Shown here piece after piece: positions 31,503-40,544 of a DNA stretch of 64,000 nucleotides (its first letter is position 1; each line of letters begins with the position of its first letter). Origin of the DNA: Deinococcus puniceus (lineage in GTDB: Bacteria; Deinococcota; Deinococci; Deinococcales; Deinococcaceae); assembly GCF_001644565.1 (NCBI RefSeq), contig NZ_CP011387.1, positions 1,534,501-1,598,500 of the forward strand. The letters are read 5' to 3'. Under the pieces are notes generated by a model, which was not told the DNA's origin, made no database searches, and was given only the letters and a program-made list of their open reading frames with translations. The position numbers and the translations under genes were made by a program.

Positions 31503-34500
31503 TTAACCTTGTTTGGTCAGGTACGCTTTCCCGCCTTCCACGTCCGCCTCGAAGCCCTCTGCGGGGCCGAAGCTGAGGCGGGTCGCTAGTGTTTCCCCGG
31601 CAATGAAGTCTTGCCACGCCTCCGCCGCGTCCTTGGCGTCGCCTTCCAGTACCAGCCCCAGCGCAATCCGGTCTTGCACCTGAAAGCCCGCCGCCTTCCG
31701 CGCTTCCTGCACGCCGCGCACGAGGTCGCGGGCCAGCCCTTCCAGCACCAGTTCCCGCGTGAGGGTGGTGTCGAAGGCCACCAGATACCCGTCACTCTCG
31801 GCAGCGGCCACCCCTTCCGGCGAGCGGGCATCCACCAGCACGCTGTCTGGGGTCAAATCAAACTCTCCAACCGTAAAGTTCTGGCCCGCCTGTACCGCCC
31901 CCGCCACCGCCGCCGCGTCTGCCGCCGCCAACGCCGCCTTCAGCGCGGGCAACTGCTTGCCGTACACTTTGCCGATCACGGGCAAATTGGGGCGCAGGCT
32001 GTACTGCACCAAGTCAGTCACGGCCTCCAGAAAGGTCACACCCTTCACGTTCAGTTCTTCAGCGATCTGGCCCTCGAAGCGGCGCAGGGATTCCGTGCGC
32101 TCCGGCGTGCCCGCCCGCACCGTCACGCCTGCCAGCGGTTGCCGGGTCTTGAGGTTGTGCGCCCCACGCACCGCCCGGCCCAAATCCACGACCTTCATCA
32201 CGCCGTCCATTTCTGCCGTCAGCACCGAATCCAGCCGCTCCGGGCGCACCTGCGGCCACTGGGTCACGTGCACGCTGTCTTGTCCCTGCCCACCCGTCAG
32301 GTTGCGGTACAGGGCATCGGCCAAGAACGGCGTAAACGGCGCGGTGAGTTGCGACACCACCAACAAAGCTTCGTGCAGCGTGGCATACGCAGCAGTGTCG
32401 ACTTGCCCGCCCTCGCCCCAGAACCGTGAGCGGTTGCGGCGCACGTACCAGTTGCTCAGGTCGCCCACAAAGCGCTCCAGCGCCCGCCCGCCGCCGCGTG
32501 CATCGTAGGAATCCAGCGCGGCTGTTACGTCCTGTACGGTTTCTTCCAGCCTCGCCAGCAGCCAACGGTCAATTTCTGGCCGCTCATTCACCGCAGGCGC
32601 GGCCCCCAAGTCCGGCTGATCCAAATTCGCGTACAGCACGAAGAACGAATACACGTTCCAGAGCGTGTTCACGTAACTGCGCTGCGCCTCGCCCACCAAG
32701 CGCTCGGAAAACCTCTTCTGATCGCCGGGATCGGACGCCATGAACATATACCAGCGCACGCTGTCGGCCCCGTAGCGGTCAAACATGGGCAGCGGCTCCA
32801 CCACGTTCCCCTTGCTCTTGGACATCTTCGCGCCCTTTTCGTCCACGATGTGCCCGAGGCAGATCACGTTCTTATACGCGGGCTGGCCGTACAGCATCGT
32901 CGAAATGGCGTGCAGGCTGTAAAACCACCCGCGAGTCTGGTCTATAGCCTCACTGATGAAATCGGCGGGATAGTGCCGCTCGAAGACGTTCTTCTGGTCT
33001 TCCGTTCCCGGCAAAGCCTCTTCGCCTGCCTTGTCCAACAGCAGATGCCACTGGGCATACGGCACCGACCCCGAATCGAACCACACGTCCAGCACTTCCG
33101 GCACGCGGCGGTAGCTCTTGCTGCCCTTCTCGAAGGTGATGTCGTCGATGTATGGGCGGTGCAGATCCAACTCCGACAGGTCACGGCCCGCCAATTCACT
33201 CAGCTCGCGCACGCTGCCCACCACGATCAACTCACCGTCGTCGGCCACCCAAAACGGTAGCGGCGTGCCCCAGTACCGTTCCCGGCTGATGGCCCAGTCC
33301 ACGTTGCCTTCCAGCCAGTTGCCGAAGCGCCCGTTTTTGATGTGCGCCGGAACCCAGTTGATCTTCTGGTTCTCTTCTTGCATTTGCTCCGAAACCGTGC
33401 TGGTGCGGATATACCAGCCTTTCTTGGCAAAATACAGGATCGGGTCGCCCGTGCGGTCATGAAACGGGTACCTGTGCCGCAGCGTGCCTGACCAGAACAT
33501 CAAGCCGCGTGTCTTCAGGTCAGCGATCAAACCCTTGTCGGCGTCTTTGAAGAACTTGCCGCGCTCTGCCGTGACTTGCAAGATGCCGTGATCGTCCACG
33601 CCGAACATGGGCGGCACACCGTATTTGCGGGCCAGTTCCAAGTCTTCCGCGCCGTAAGCCGGGGCCTCGTGCGCCACACCCGAACCGTCGGCGGCATTCA
33701 CGAAGTCGGCCAGCGTCACAAAATGCATGACCGGGCGGCCTTCGGGGGTGCGCTCGTGCAGCACTTTCACGGCCCCCAGTTCCACCGCCACTTCCGGAAA
33801 CGGCGGCTCGTACTCCATGCCTTCCAACTCCTGCCCCAAAAACCGCGCCAAGACTTCCAGCGCCGGGGAATCCTTGTGCAGCCCATTCAAGCGCTCTAGG
33901 GCATCTTCGGCCACCACAACGACTCCACCTTGGCCTTTTGCCGCCACATACGTCAGGCCCGCGTTCACCGCCGCCAACGTATTGCTCGGCAACGTCCACG
34001 GCGTCGTCGTCCAGACCAGCAGGCTCAGGCCCACGCGCTCGCCTTCCGGCACGCCTGCCAACGCCGCCCGCGCCGCATCCGGCAGCGTGTCCCAGATCAC
34101 CGGAAAGCGCACGTACACGCTGGGATCGTCCACGATCCGGTAAGAATCCACCTCGCCCAATTCGGCCTTAGACAGCGTGGTGCTGATGCGCGGAGAGAGC
34201 GGCACCACCTTGTAATCCTGCTGCACTAAGCCTTTGGCGTGCAGGCGGGCCAGCAGGTTCCACACCGACTCGATGTAGTCGTTTTTGTACGTCACATACG
34301 CATCGTCCAAGTCCACCGAATAACCGAGGCGCTGCGTAAACGTATTCCACTCCTGAATGGTTTCCCAGACGCTGGTGCGGCACAGGCGGTTAAATTCTTC
34401 CAGTTCGGCGCGGCTGGCCCCGTGATTGCGGCCCGTGAGACCCAGTTTTTTCTCTACGCTGATTTCGACGGGCAGGCCGTGCGTATCCCAGCCACCCTTG

Positions 34501-34781
34501 CGCGTCACGTGATAGCCCTGCATCACCTTGTAGCGCGGAAACAGATCCTTGAAAGACCGCGCCAGCACGTGATGGAGTGCGGGCTTCCCGTTGGCGGTGG
34601 GCGGCCCTTCATAGAACACGAATTCCGGCTGCCCTTCACGGCGCTCCTGCGTGCGGGCAAACACACTGCTGGCCTGCCAGTGCGCCAAGACTTCGGCTTC
34701 CATGTCCTTAAAGCTTGGTTGAGAAGGGACGGGCGAGAACCTGTTGGTTGTCTGGGGCTGATCGGTTGAAGGCTTGGTCAT
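31503..34781 (-). CDS. ileS: Isoleucyl-tRNA synthetase
   Basis: IleRS charges tRNA-Ile and edits valine. The 1092-aa class I enzyme has the HIGH-type motif in NGKPALHHVLARSFKD, the CP1 editing domain (TTTPWTLPSNTLAAV near residue 260), WFDSGSVPYAQWH, RGWFYSLHAISTMLYG and KMSKSKGN. The long C-terminal region and overall length fit the eukaryote-like (type 2) IleRS group, which is often less sensitive to mupirocin; I infer the type from length and motif style. A modest ribosome site (AAGGAC) precedes the ATG. An isoleucine T-box lies upstream, with a cupin gene in between. Confidence 0.93.
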   Translation of the reverse strand: MTKPSTDQPQTTNRFSPVPSQPSFKDMEAEVLAHWQASSVFARTQERREGQPEFVFYEGPPTANGKPALHHVLARSFKDLFPRYKVMQGYHVTRKGGWDTHGLPVEISVEKKLGLTGRNHGASRAELEEFNRLCRTSVWETIQEWNTFTQRLGYSVDLDDAYVTYKNDYIESVWNLLARLHAKGLVQQDYKVVPLSPRISTTLSKAELGEVDSYRIVDDPSVYVRFPVIWDTLPDAARAALAGVPEGERVGLSLLVWTTTPWTLPSNTLAAVNAGLTYVAAKGQGGVVVVAEDALERLNGLHKDSPALEVLARFLGQELEGMEYEPPFPEVAVELGAVKVLHERTPEGRPVMHFVTLADFVNAADGSGVAHEAPAYGAEDLELARKYGVPPMFGVDDHGILQVTAERGKFFKDADKGLIADLKTRGLMFWSGTLRHRYPFHDRTGDPILYFAKKGWYIRTSTVSEQMQEENQKINWVPAHIKNGRFGNWLEGNVDWAISRERYWGTPLPFWVADDGELIVVGSVRELSELAGRDLSELDLHRPYIDDITFEKGSKSYRRVPEVLDVWFDSGSVPYAQWHLLLDKAGEEALPGTEDQKNVFERHYPADFISEAIDQTRGWFYSLHAISTMLYGQPAYKNVICLGHIVDEKGAKMSKSKGNVVEPLPMFDRYGADSVRWYMFMASDPGDQKRFSERLVGEAQRSYVNTLWNVYSFFVLYANLDQPDLGAAPAVNERPEIDRWLLARLEETVQDVTAALDSYDARGGGRALERFVGDLSNWYVRRNRSRFWGEGGQVDTAAYATLHEALLVVSQLTAPFTPFLADALYRNLTGGQGQDSVHVTQWPQVRPERLDSVLTAEMDGVMKVVDLGRAVRGAHNLKTRQPLAGVTVRAGTPERTESLRRFEGQIAEELNVKGVTFLEAVTDLVQYSLRPNLPVIGKVYGKQLPALKAALAAADAAAVAGAVQAGQNFTVGEFDLTPDSVLVDARSPEGVAAAESDGYLVAFDTTLTRELVLEGLARDLVRGVQEARKAAGFQVQDRIALGLVLEGDAKDAAEAWQDFIAGETLATRLSFGPAEGFEADVEGGKAYLTKQG

Positions 34782-35027
34782 GGGGTGTCCTTTTGGGTAG
34801 AAGTTGATAGGGCGGTAAGTTTCTGGGGGCGGAGTCTAAGGGTTTAAAGGTCAAGGGTCTAAGGTGCAGAGGATTGAGGTTTTGGGGGGCGGGGTCTAGG
34901 GTGCAGGGGCGGTGAGATTCTGGGTGAACCCCCCCATTGCTCCGCAATGCCCCCCCTTAAAGGGGAGGACAACTGCATCGTCGTTTGGGTTTCTTAGTCC
35001 CTTAGACACTAGACCCTTAGACTGCCC
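34782..35027. other. Spacer between cupin gene and ileS with repeats
   Basis: No gene is seen. It contains several related short words (TCTAAGGGT / ACCCTTAGA and variants) in both orientations, plus the GC-rich repeat at 34924-34967. It looks like a patchwork of small intergenic repeats rather than a promoter. Confidence 0.5.
34924..34967 (+). repeat. GC-rich intergenic repeat, copy B
   Basis: Starts GTGAACCCCCC and ends CCCCCCTTAAAGGGGAG; the middle contains a small hairpin ATTGC-TCC-GCAAT. Same ends and size as the copy at 5872-5916. Confidence 0.55.
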
Positions 35028-35372
35028 CTAATCCACGATGAACAACTTCGCGCCCGTTTCCCCCGTGCTGGAGCGGTGGGCCTCTGCGGCGTCGGCCACC
35101 TGATAGCTCATGCCTGCGCGCAGGGTAAAAGTGCGGCCATCTTCAAGCTCGGTCAGCAACTCGCCTTCCAGCACCAGCAGCACATGGCCTTTGCTGCACC
35201 AGTGATCGGCCAGATAACCGGGGCTGTACTCCACGCAGCGCACCCGCGTCTGGTTCCCATCCGGCCCAAAATATTGTGTGCGCCACGTGGCCGTACCCCT
35301 TTCGCCGGGGTGGTGCGTGGAGGCAACGGTGGCCCAATCGGTCACGCCAAACGGAATATCGGTGAGTTGCAT
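35028..35372 (-). CDS. Small cupin protein (DHCW-motif cupin)
   Basis: A 114-aa single-domain beta barrel. It has SPGYLADHWCSKGHVLLVLEGELLTEL, the 'DHCW-like' cupin block with a His-rich metal site (DHWC, KGH), followed by the second cupin motif region around GMSYQVADAAEAHRSST. The substrate is unknown. The ATG at 35372 begins MQLTDIPFGV; the frame is open through the T-box to 35486, which is not coding. It is the first gene after the T-box and lies about 245 nt before ileS, so it may be under isoleucine control. Confidence 0.8.
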   Translation of the reverse strand: MQLTDIPFGVTDWATVASTHHPGERGTATWRTQYFGPDGNQTRVRCVEYSPGYLADHWCSKGHVLLVLEGELLTELEDGRTFTLRAGMSYQVADAAEAHRSSTGETGAKLFIVD

Positions 35373-35408
35373 ACGGAAACCTCGCGGAGATGAGGGGGAA
35401 GGCGGCAC

Positions 35409-35690
35409 AAAAAAGGCGGCACGCCACAGCGGAAAATGCTGGGACGCGCCGCCTGTACAGTCTGCTGCGGTTGTGCGTGGTACCACCCAACTTCACTCCC
35501 TCACCTCTTAAAGTGGAGGAGTCTCGTTGCGGCCCTCTGTCGGGGGGTGTCCGGGGCGGTCTAGTCGGCCTGTGGGGCCTTTCTTCGCCCAGCGCGGCAG
35601 GAGATCTTCGGTGGGTGCGGCTGGCATCAGGCTTTCACCGTCCCTGATTCGCTGTGGCTGCCCTGCACTCTCTACTGGCCTGACGTTCGC
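35409..35690 (-). promoter_or_regulatory. T-box riboswitch, isoleucine specifier
   Basis: On the minus strand the leader shows T-box parts in order. Stem I is closed by GCCAG...CTGGGC pairing. Its distal arm ATCAGGGACGGTGAAAGCC matches the family's AG-bulge/distal-loop consensus. The specifier loop reads CGAAG-ATC, and ATC is an isoleucine codon. The T-box core GGGTGGTACCAC (35477-35488) has TGGT to pair with the tRNA ACCA end. A terminator AGGCGGC...GCCGCCT followed by TTTTTT is at 35409-35454. Uncharged tRNA-Ile should favour the antiterminator and switch on the cupin gene and ileS. Stem I limits are approximate. Confidence 0.85.
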
Positions 35691-36023
35691 TGCTGTGTTG
35701 TCGCACCCGGCTCATCTGGGAGCCGGGGCAATGCTCATGGTAGGGCGGCATCATGGCAACGGTCAATGCGTCAGATGACGGATGGCCGTCTCTACACGCC
35801 AGTGCCAGACATTTACAGATCCCCCTTGCCACTTGTGGGTATGCTAAGGCCTACGGAAGAACAGCAGCAGCGCTGCAATGGTGCCAGAGTTTCTGGCCTC
35901 CCGCCGCTGCCCCGCTTTCCGGAGCCAGCCTCCTGCCAACGGCGGGCCGCTTTCCGCTACTGACGACTTGGTCATGGATTCCTGAACGAGTTGCGCTTAC
36001 AATTCCCTACAGGGAGTGAGAAC
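35691..36023. other. Divergent control region of the T-box transcript and rho
   Basis: No gene is convincing. It should contain the minus-strand promoter of the T-box leader and the plus-strand rho promoter. TACAAT (35998-36003) is a good -10 box for the rho side. Confidence 0.5.
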
Positions 36024-36155
36024 ATGAAATTTTTTACAGATACAGCGGTGTTTTCAAACCCGATCACTGCTTATTTCAATAAAAATGGCCCGTGCCAGAG
36101 GCCAGACAAGATGAGCCCTCTGCAGCACAAAACTATTCAGGAGCAGTCTCTATGA
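36024..36155 (+). CDS. Possible 43-aa leader ORF coupled to rho
   Basis: ATG at 36024 with AGGGAGTGAG in ribosome-site position opens 43 codons beginning MKFFTDTAVFSNPITAYFNK and ending TIQEQSL. The stop TGA overlaps the rho ATG as ATGA (36152-36155), so rho would be translationally coupled. Codon use is AT-rich and unlike the neighbours, the peptide is polar, and there is no membrane segment. E. coli rho has an unrelated leader peptide gene (rhoL). A role in rho autoregulation is inference. Confidence 0.5.
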   Translation: MKFFTDTAVFSNPITAYFNKNGPCQRPDKMSPLQHKTIQEQSL

Positions 36156-37432
36156 CAGACGTTCAGTCTCAGCCTGCCCTGCCGTTTCACGAGCTTCAGC
36201 AAAAGATTTTGCCCGAACTGCACCTGATTGCCGCCGAGTACGGCATAGAAAATTACCGCAAGCTGAAAAAAGATGCCCTGTCGCTGGCCATCATGGAGCG
36301 CCAGGCTGACCGCGACGGGCAGGTATTGGCACGCGGCATTCTGGAAATCAGCGCCGACGGCTACGGCTTCTTGCAGTCCGATCTGCTTGATCCGGCGTCC
36401 CGCTCCGTGCTGGTCACGGCGGGCGTGATCAAGCAGTTTCACCTGCGTACCGGGGACGACGTGATTGGCCGCGCCCGCAGGCCCCGTGAAAACGAGCGTT
36501 ACGGCTCGCTGATTCAGGTGGAAGCCGTCAACGGCCTCGACCCCGAAGCCGCCCGCCGCCGCCCCCGCTTCGACGACCTCACGCCGACGTTTCCCGATAT
36601 TCAGCTGGTCTTGGAAGAACCCGGCACCGACGACGGCCTGAGCCTGCGCGTCGTGGATCTGCTCGTGCCGATTGGCCGGGGCCAGCGTGCCCTGATCGTC
36701 GCGCCGCCCAAAGCAGGCAAGACCACGCTGCTGAAAAAGATCGCCAATTCCATCGTTCGAAACTACCCCGACGTGACCGTGATGGTCTTGCTGGTCGATG
36801 AGCGCCCCGAAGAAGTGACCGACTTCCGCGAAAGCGTGCAGGGCGCACAGGTGATCGCCTCTACCTTCGACGAGCCGCCGCAGCACCACGTCCGGGTGGC
36901 CGAATTCGTGCACGAACGCGCCCGCCGGATTGTCGAGGAAGGCGGCCACGTCGTCATCTTGCTCGATTCCATCACGCGCCTTGCCCGCGCCAACAACCTC
37001 GTGACGCCTCCCACCGGGCGCACCCTCTCGGGCGGTCTGGACTCCAACGCGCTGCACTGGCCCAAGCGCTTTTTAGGCGCGGCCCGCAACATCCGCGAGG
37101 GCGGCAGCCTGACCATTCTGGCCACCGCGCTCGTCGAAACCGGCTCGCGCATGGACGACGTGATCTTCGAGGAATTCAAAGGCACAGGCAACGCCGAACT
37201 TGTCCTGAGCCGCCGCCTCGAAGAACGCCGCATCTTCCCGGCCATGGACATCCTCAAATCGGGAACCCGACGCGAGGAACTGCTGCTTCAGCCTGAAGTC
37301 CTGAAAAAAATGTGGCTGATGCGCAAAGTCATCAGTGACATGGATCCTGCCGACGCGATGGAAATGCTGTTGGGGCGCATGGGCAAAACGCGCAACAACG
37401 TCGAATTCTTGCAGGCCTTGGCAGGCGGCTGA
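36152..37432 (+). CDS. rho: Transcription termination factor Rho
   Basis: Rho is the hexameric RNA helicase that ends transcription at C-rich sites. The 426-aa protein has the N-terminal RNA-binding CSD/OB fold ([15 protein letters not shown]), Walker A in [16 protein letters not shown], Walker B in [17 protein letters not shown], the Q-loop [22 protein letters not shown] and the R-loop region around [12 protein letters not shown]. There is no insertion domain. The start at 36152 has CAGGAG and overlaps the upstream 43-codon ORF. The gene is followed by a GC-rich hairpin (37467-37493, CCGCCTG / CAGGCGG) without a U tract. Confidence 0.95.
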   Translation: MTDVQSQPALPFHELQQKILPELHLIAAEYGIENYRKLKKDALSLAIMERQADRDGQVLARGILEISADGYGFLQSDLLDPASRSVLVTAGVIKQFHLRTGDDVIGRARRPRENERYGSLIQVEAVNGLDPEAARRRPRFDDLTPTFPDIQLVLEEPGTDDGLSLRVVDLLVPIGRGQRALIVAPPKAGKTTLLKKIANSIVRNYPDVTVMVLLVDERPEEVTDFRESVQGAQVIASTFDEPPQHHVRVAEFVHERARRIVEEGGHVVILLDSITRLARANNLVTPPTGRTLSGGLDSNALHWPKRFLGAARNIREGGSLTILATALVETGSRMDDVIFEEFKGTGNAELVLSRRLEERRIFPAMDILKSGTRREELLLQPEVLKKMWLMRKVISDMDPADAMEMLLGRMGKTRNNVEFLQALAGG

Positions 37433-37516
37433 TCCTCTGCCTGTGCCTGCCTTTCCTTCTTTCTTGCCGCCTGTTTCCCGTGTGGGCAGGCGGTATCCCC
37501 TGACCGGAGTCTGTTA

Positions 37517-38932
37517 GTGCCTGACCGTTCTCACCCTTTCCCGGCCTCTCGCGCTCCCATCCTCTCTGCCCTCAGCCTGACCCTTCTTGCGTGGCTGCCC
37601 GGCGCTGCCGACGCTCAACCCCTGCTGCGCGACCCCGCCGCGCTGCTGGTGCCTCCGCCCGCCGTGTCCCTCAAGCGGGCCTCTGCCGCCCCCACGCTCC
37701 TGATCGTCACCGACGCCCGCCAAACCTCGGCGGCGGTGGCCCGGCGCTACGGCGTGCCCGCAGAGGCCGTCGACCTGTTGCCGACACCGGAGCCGGGCGT
37801 GCGGGTGCGCCGCGTCAAACTGCCCGCCGAGCAGGCGGCAGCTGTCCCCGTGCGCCCCGAGTCGGTCATCGACTACACCGTGCGTCCCGGCGAGACCCTC
37901 GATCTGGTAGCCCGCCGCCACCGCCTGACGCTGACCGAACTGCTGGGCGTCAATCTGGAGCGCGAAAGCCTGGACGACCTGAAATCCGGCGAAACCGTGC
38001 GGATTCCCACCGCCGAAACGGGCGTCCTTGTCCGCATCAAGCCTGGTCAGACCGCCCTGTCCCTGATCGCAGGCTACGGCGCAGACTTGCAGGCCACCGC
38101 GCAGGCCAACGGCGTGCTGCCCACCGAACTGGGGGTAGGCGACGAACTGCTTCTGCCCGGCATCCTGGCCGAAGATTTTCACGAGCAACTCGTAGAACGC
38201 CGCGAGAACGAGGAAAAAGCCGACGCCGAGGCCCGGATTCTGGCCCAGTACACCCGCTTCACGCAGTGGAAAAAAGACCGCGAACGCGCCCGGCTGGAGG
38301 AAAAATACGCCAAGCAGGCCAAATACGAGGCGTACCTTGCCTGGAAGACCAGCCCGGAGCGCCAGCGCAGGATCGCCGCCTACCAGCGTCAGGTGCAATT
38401 TGAAGCGGCAGAGGCTGCCCGCCGCACCCGCGAACGGGCAGACCAATTACAAGCATCCCAGCAGCAGACCGCCGCCAACCGCGCCGCTGCCACCACCGCA
38501 GCCTCCAGCTCGAACATAGGCCGGGGGGAGGTGGTAGGCCGCGTCACAGCGGGCGGCGGTCTGGGCTGGCCTATGCGTTCCTACCGCATCACCAGCCGCT
38601 ACGCCGAGCGCGATATTCCCTTCCATCAGCAGGTGTTTCACGGCGGCATCGATCTGGCCGCCCCGACTGGCACGCCCATCTACGCGGCGGCGGGCGGTAC
38701 GGTGACCCAAAGCGGCTACGGCGCGTATGGCCTGAACGTGTTCACGGCCAGCGGCAATGCCACGCTGGTCTACGGCCACATGAGCCGCACTGCCGTTGCT
38801 GCGGGCCAAACCGTGTCTCGCGGCCAACTTATCGGCTACGTGGGCTGTTCCGGCATCTGCACCGGCCCGCACCTGCACTTCGAAATTCGGCTCGGCGGGC
38901 AAACGGTTGACCCACTGGCGCTGCTGCCATGA
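37517..38932 (+). CDS. Secreted LysM / M23 peptidoglycan endopeptidase
   Basis: A 471-aa cell-wall protein. After a signal-like N-terminus (LSALSLTLLAWLPGAADA) come two LysM domains (about 115-165, YTVRPGETLDLVARRH; and 172-215, RIKPGQTALSLIAGYG). Next is a long charged coiled coil (about 220-320, rich in E/R/K/A/Q). The last part is a LytM/M23 zinc peptidase with HGGIDLAAPTG, YGHMSR and HLHFEIR, holding the zinc ligands and catalytic His. The build is that of EnvC/NlpD-type wall hydrolases or activators; since the metal ligands are kept, it is likely active. GTG start with GGAG upstream. Its stop overlaps the response-regulator ATG. Confidence 0.9.
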   Translation: MPDRSHPFPASRAPILSALSLTLLAWLPGAADAQPLLRDPAALLVPPPAVSLKRASAAPTLLIVTDARQTSAAVARRYGVPAEAVDLLPTPEPGVRVRRVKLPAEQAAAVPVRPESVIDYTVRPGETLDLVARRHRLTLTELLGVNLERESLDDLKSGETVRIPTAETGVLVRIKPGQTALSLIAGYGADLQATAQANGVLPTELGVGDELLLPGILAEDFHEQLVERRENEEKADAEARILAQYTRFTQWKKDRERARLEEKYAKQAKYEAYLAWKTSPERQRRIAAYQRQVQFEAAEAARRTRERADQLQASQQQTAANRAAATTAASSSNIGRGEVVGRVTAGGGLGWPMRSYRITSRYAERDIPFHQQVFHGGIDLAAPTGTPIYAAAGGTVTQSGYGAYGLNVFTASGNATLVYGHMSRTAVAAGQTVSRGQLIGYVGCSGICTGPHLHFEIRLGGQTVDPLALLP

Positions 38933-39342
38933 CCCAGCCGCACGGGGAAGACGCGGGCCTGCACCTGTTGGTGGTGGACGATGAGGCCCAGATTCTGGAG
39001 CTGCTCGACCTGACCCTCACCATGAGCGGCTTCCTCGTGACCACCGCCCGCAGCGGCCCAGACGCCCTAGCTCTGGCCCAGTCGCGGGCCTTCGACGTGA
39101 TCGTCCTCGACATCCTGATGACCCCTTGGGACGGCTTCGAAACCGTGCGCCAATTGCACGCCGCCCTCGGCCCCGCGCTGCCTCCGGTCGTGTTCCTATC
39201 GGGCCTCAACCGCGCCGCACAGGTGCCCGACCTCGGAGACGCCCTGATCGCGGCCTACCTCGTCAAGCCCTTTCGCCCGTCTCAGCTGGTCGAGGTCATC
39301 GGTCAGGTGGCCCGCGCCGCCCGAAATCGCCCCTCGGACTGA
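38929..39342 (+). CDS. Single-domain response regulator
   Basis: A 137-aa CheY-like receiver without an output domain. Acidic pair DDE at residues 17-19, phospho-acceptor Asp61 in VLDILMTPWDG, the switch Ser in FLSGL and Lys in LVKPFRP. Its ATG overlaps the M23 stop (ATGA), so the two are translationally coupled. No histidine kinase lies nearby; the partner kinase is unknown. It may control wall remodelling by protein-protein contact, but that is inference. Confidence 0.88.
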   Translation: MTQPHGEDAGLHLLVVDDEAQILELLDLTLTMSGFLVTTARSGPDALALAQSRAFDVIVLDILMTPWDGFETVRQLHAALGPALPPVVFLSGLNRAAQVPDLGDALIAAYLVKPFRPSQLVEVIGQVARAARNRPSD

Positions 39343-39405
39343 TTTCAACAGACTGACCCCATTTTCGCCCCTCATCTGGCCCTATCATTGGGGTCAGATT
39401 TTCTT

Positions 39406-39411
39406 TACGCT
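39406..39411 (+). promoter_or_regulatory. -10 box of pdxS
   Basis: TACGCT ends 6 nt before the pdxS ATG at 39418, which rules against the longer frame starting at 39388. Confidence 0.45.
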
Positions 39412-39417
39412 CTGTTC

Positions 39418-40323
39418 ATGACCGATTCTCAGACCGGAACCCCCCAAACTGGAACCCCACAGATCAAGCAGGGCTTTGCCGAAATGTTCAAGGGCGGCGT
39501 CATCATGGACGTGGTCACCGCCGATCAGGCCCGCATTGCCGAAGCTGCCGGAGCCACCGCCGTGATGGCCCTTGAGCGCGTGCCTGCCGACATCCGCAAA
39601 GACGGCGGCGTAGCCCGCATGAGCGACCCCTCCATGATCAAGGAAATCATCGGCGCAGTCACGATTCCCGTAATGGCCAAGGCCCGCATCGGTCATATCG
39701 TGGAAGCCCAGATCTTGCAGGCGCTCGGCGTGGACTTCATCGACGAATCCGAAGTGCTGACCCCCGCCGACGACCAGTTCCACATCCTCAAGCACGGCTT
39801 CAAAGTGCCGTTCGTCTGCGGGGCCAAGAACCTCGGAGAGGCCCTGCGCCGCATTGGAGAAGGGGCCTCCATGATCCGCACCAAGGGCGAGGCCGGAACC
39901 GGCAACGTGATCGAGGCTGTCCGGCACGCCCGCACCATTTTGGGCGAAATTCGCGCCATCCAGACCCGCCCGCCCGAAGAACTGATGACGGTGGCCCGCG
40001 ATCTTCAGGCTCCCTACGACCTGATTCAGTACGTTCACGCGCACGGCAAATTGCCCGTCGTCAACTTCGCTGCGGGCGGCATCGCCACCCCCGCCGACGC
40101 CGCCCTGATGATGCACCTCGGCCTAGACGGCGTCTTCGTGGGCAGCGGCATCTTCAAGAGCGACAACCCCGAACGCCGCGCCCACGCCATCGTGAAGGCC
40201 GTGACCCACTTCGACAACCCCGACATGCTGGCCGAAATCAGCGAAAACCTCGGCGCACCCATGACTGGCATCAATATTGATGACCTGATTCCCGCCGAGC
40301 GTCTGGCTTCTCGCGGCTGGTAA
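39418..40323 (+). CDS. pdxS: Pyridoxal 5'-phosphate synthase, lyase subunit PdxS
   Basis: PdxS builds PLP from ribose 5-phosphate, glyceraldehyde 3-phosphate and ammonia delivered by PdxT. The 301-aa TIM barrel has [30 protein letters not shown] (active-site Lys), [26 protein letters not shown] (second Lys), [12 protein letters not shown] and [16 protein letters not shown]. The length and motifs are typical. It is followed, after 221 nt containing two RNA hairpins, by pdxT. Confidence 0.95.
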   Translation: MTDSQTGTPQTGTPQIKQGFAEMFKGGVIMDVVTADQARIAEAAGATAVMALERVPADIRKDGGVARMSDPSMIKEIIGAVTIPVMAKARIGHIVEAQILQALGVDFIDESEVLTPADDQFHILKHGFKVPFVCGAKNLGEALRRIGEGASMIRTKGEAGTGNVIEAVRHARTILGEIRAIQTRPPEELMTVARDLQAPYDLIQYVHAHGKLPVVNFAAGGIATPADAALMMHLGLDGVFVGSGIFKSDNPERRAHAIVKAVTHFDNPDMLAEISENLGAPMTGINIDDLIPAERLASRGW

Positions 40324-40389
40324 GACAGCGGCTGATAAGACAGTCGCCATTTAGCCCCGACTGAACCGAGCAGAGCGAGAAGCGAACAA

Positions 40390-40460
40390 CAGACGTCGCA
40401 GTGGAAGTGTAGAGTTTGCCCGGTGTTGGGGCATATTCGGAACGAGAGCGGCGACGTCTG
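40390..40460 (+). promoter_or_regulatory. Structured RNA element between pdxS and pdxT
   Basis: A perfect 10-bp closing stem CAGACGTCGC (40390-40399) / GCGACGTCTG (40451-40460) encloses 51 nt with an inner hairpin TGCCC / GGGCA (40417-40433). It is in the transcribed spacer between the two subunit genes. It may be a processing or attenuation site; the function is unknown. Confidence 0.5.
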
Positions 40461-40494
40461 AGGGTCATCTGAATCACCCCACCACTCACCACCC

Positions 40495-40530
40495 AAACAG
40501 GGGAGACGGCCACCACCGCTCTCCCTGTTT
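40495..40530 (+). promoter_or_regulatory. Hairpin just upstream of the pdxT ribosome site
   Basis: Stem AAACAGGGGAGA / TCTCCCTGTTT with one bulged G and a 13-nt loop. It ends 14 nt before the pdxT ATG. It has no U tract, so it is either a weak terminator or a translational control hairpin. Confidence 0.5.
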
Positions 40531-40544
40531 CCATGAGGTTTCCC

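Noticed and set aside
37467..37493. Hairpin after rho as an intrinsic terminator
   Set aside because: The stem is only 7 bp with a 13-nt loop and no U tract follows; read-through into the M23 gene seems as likely.
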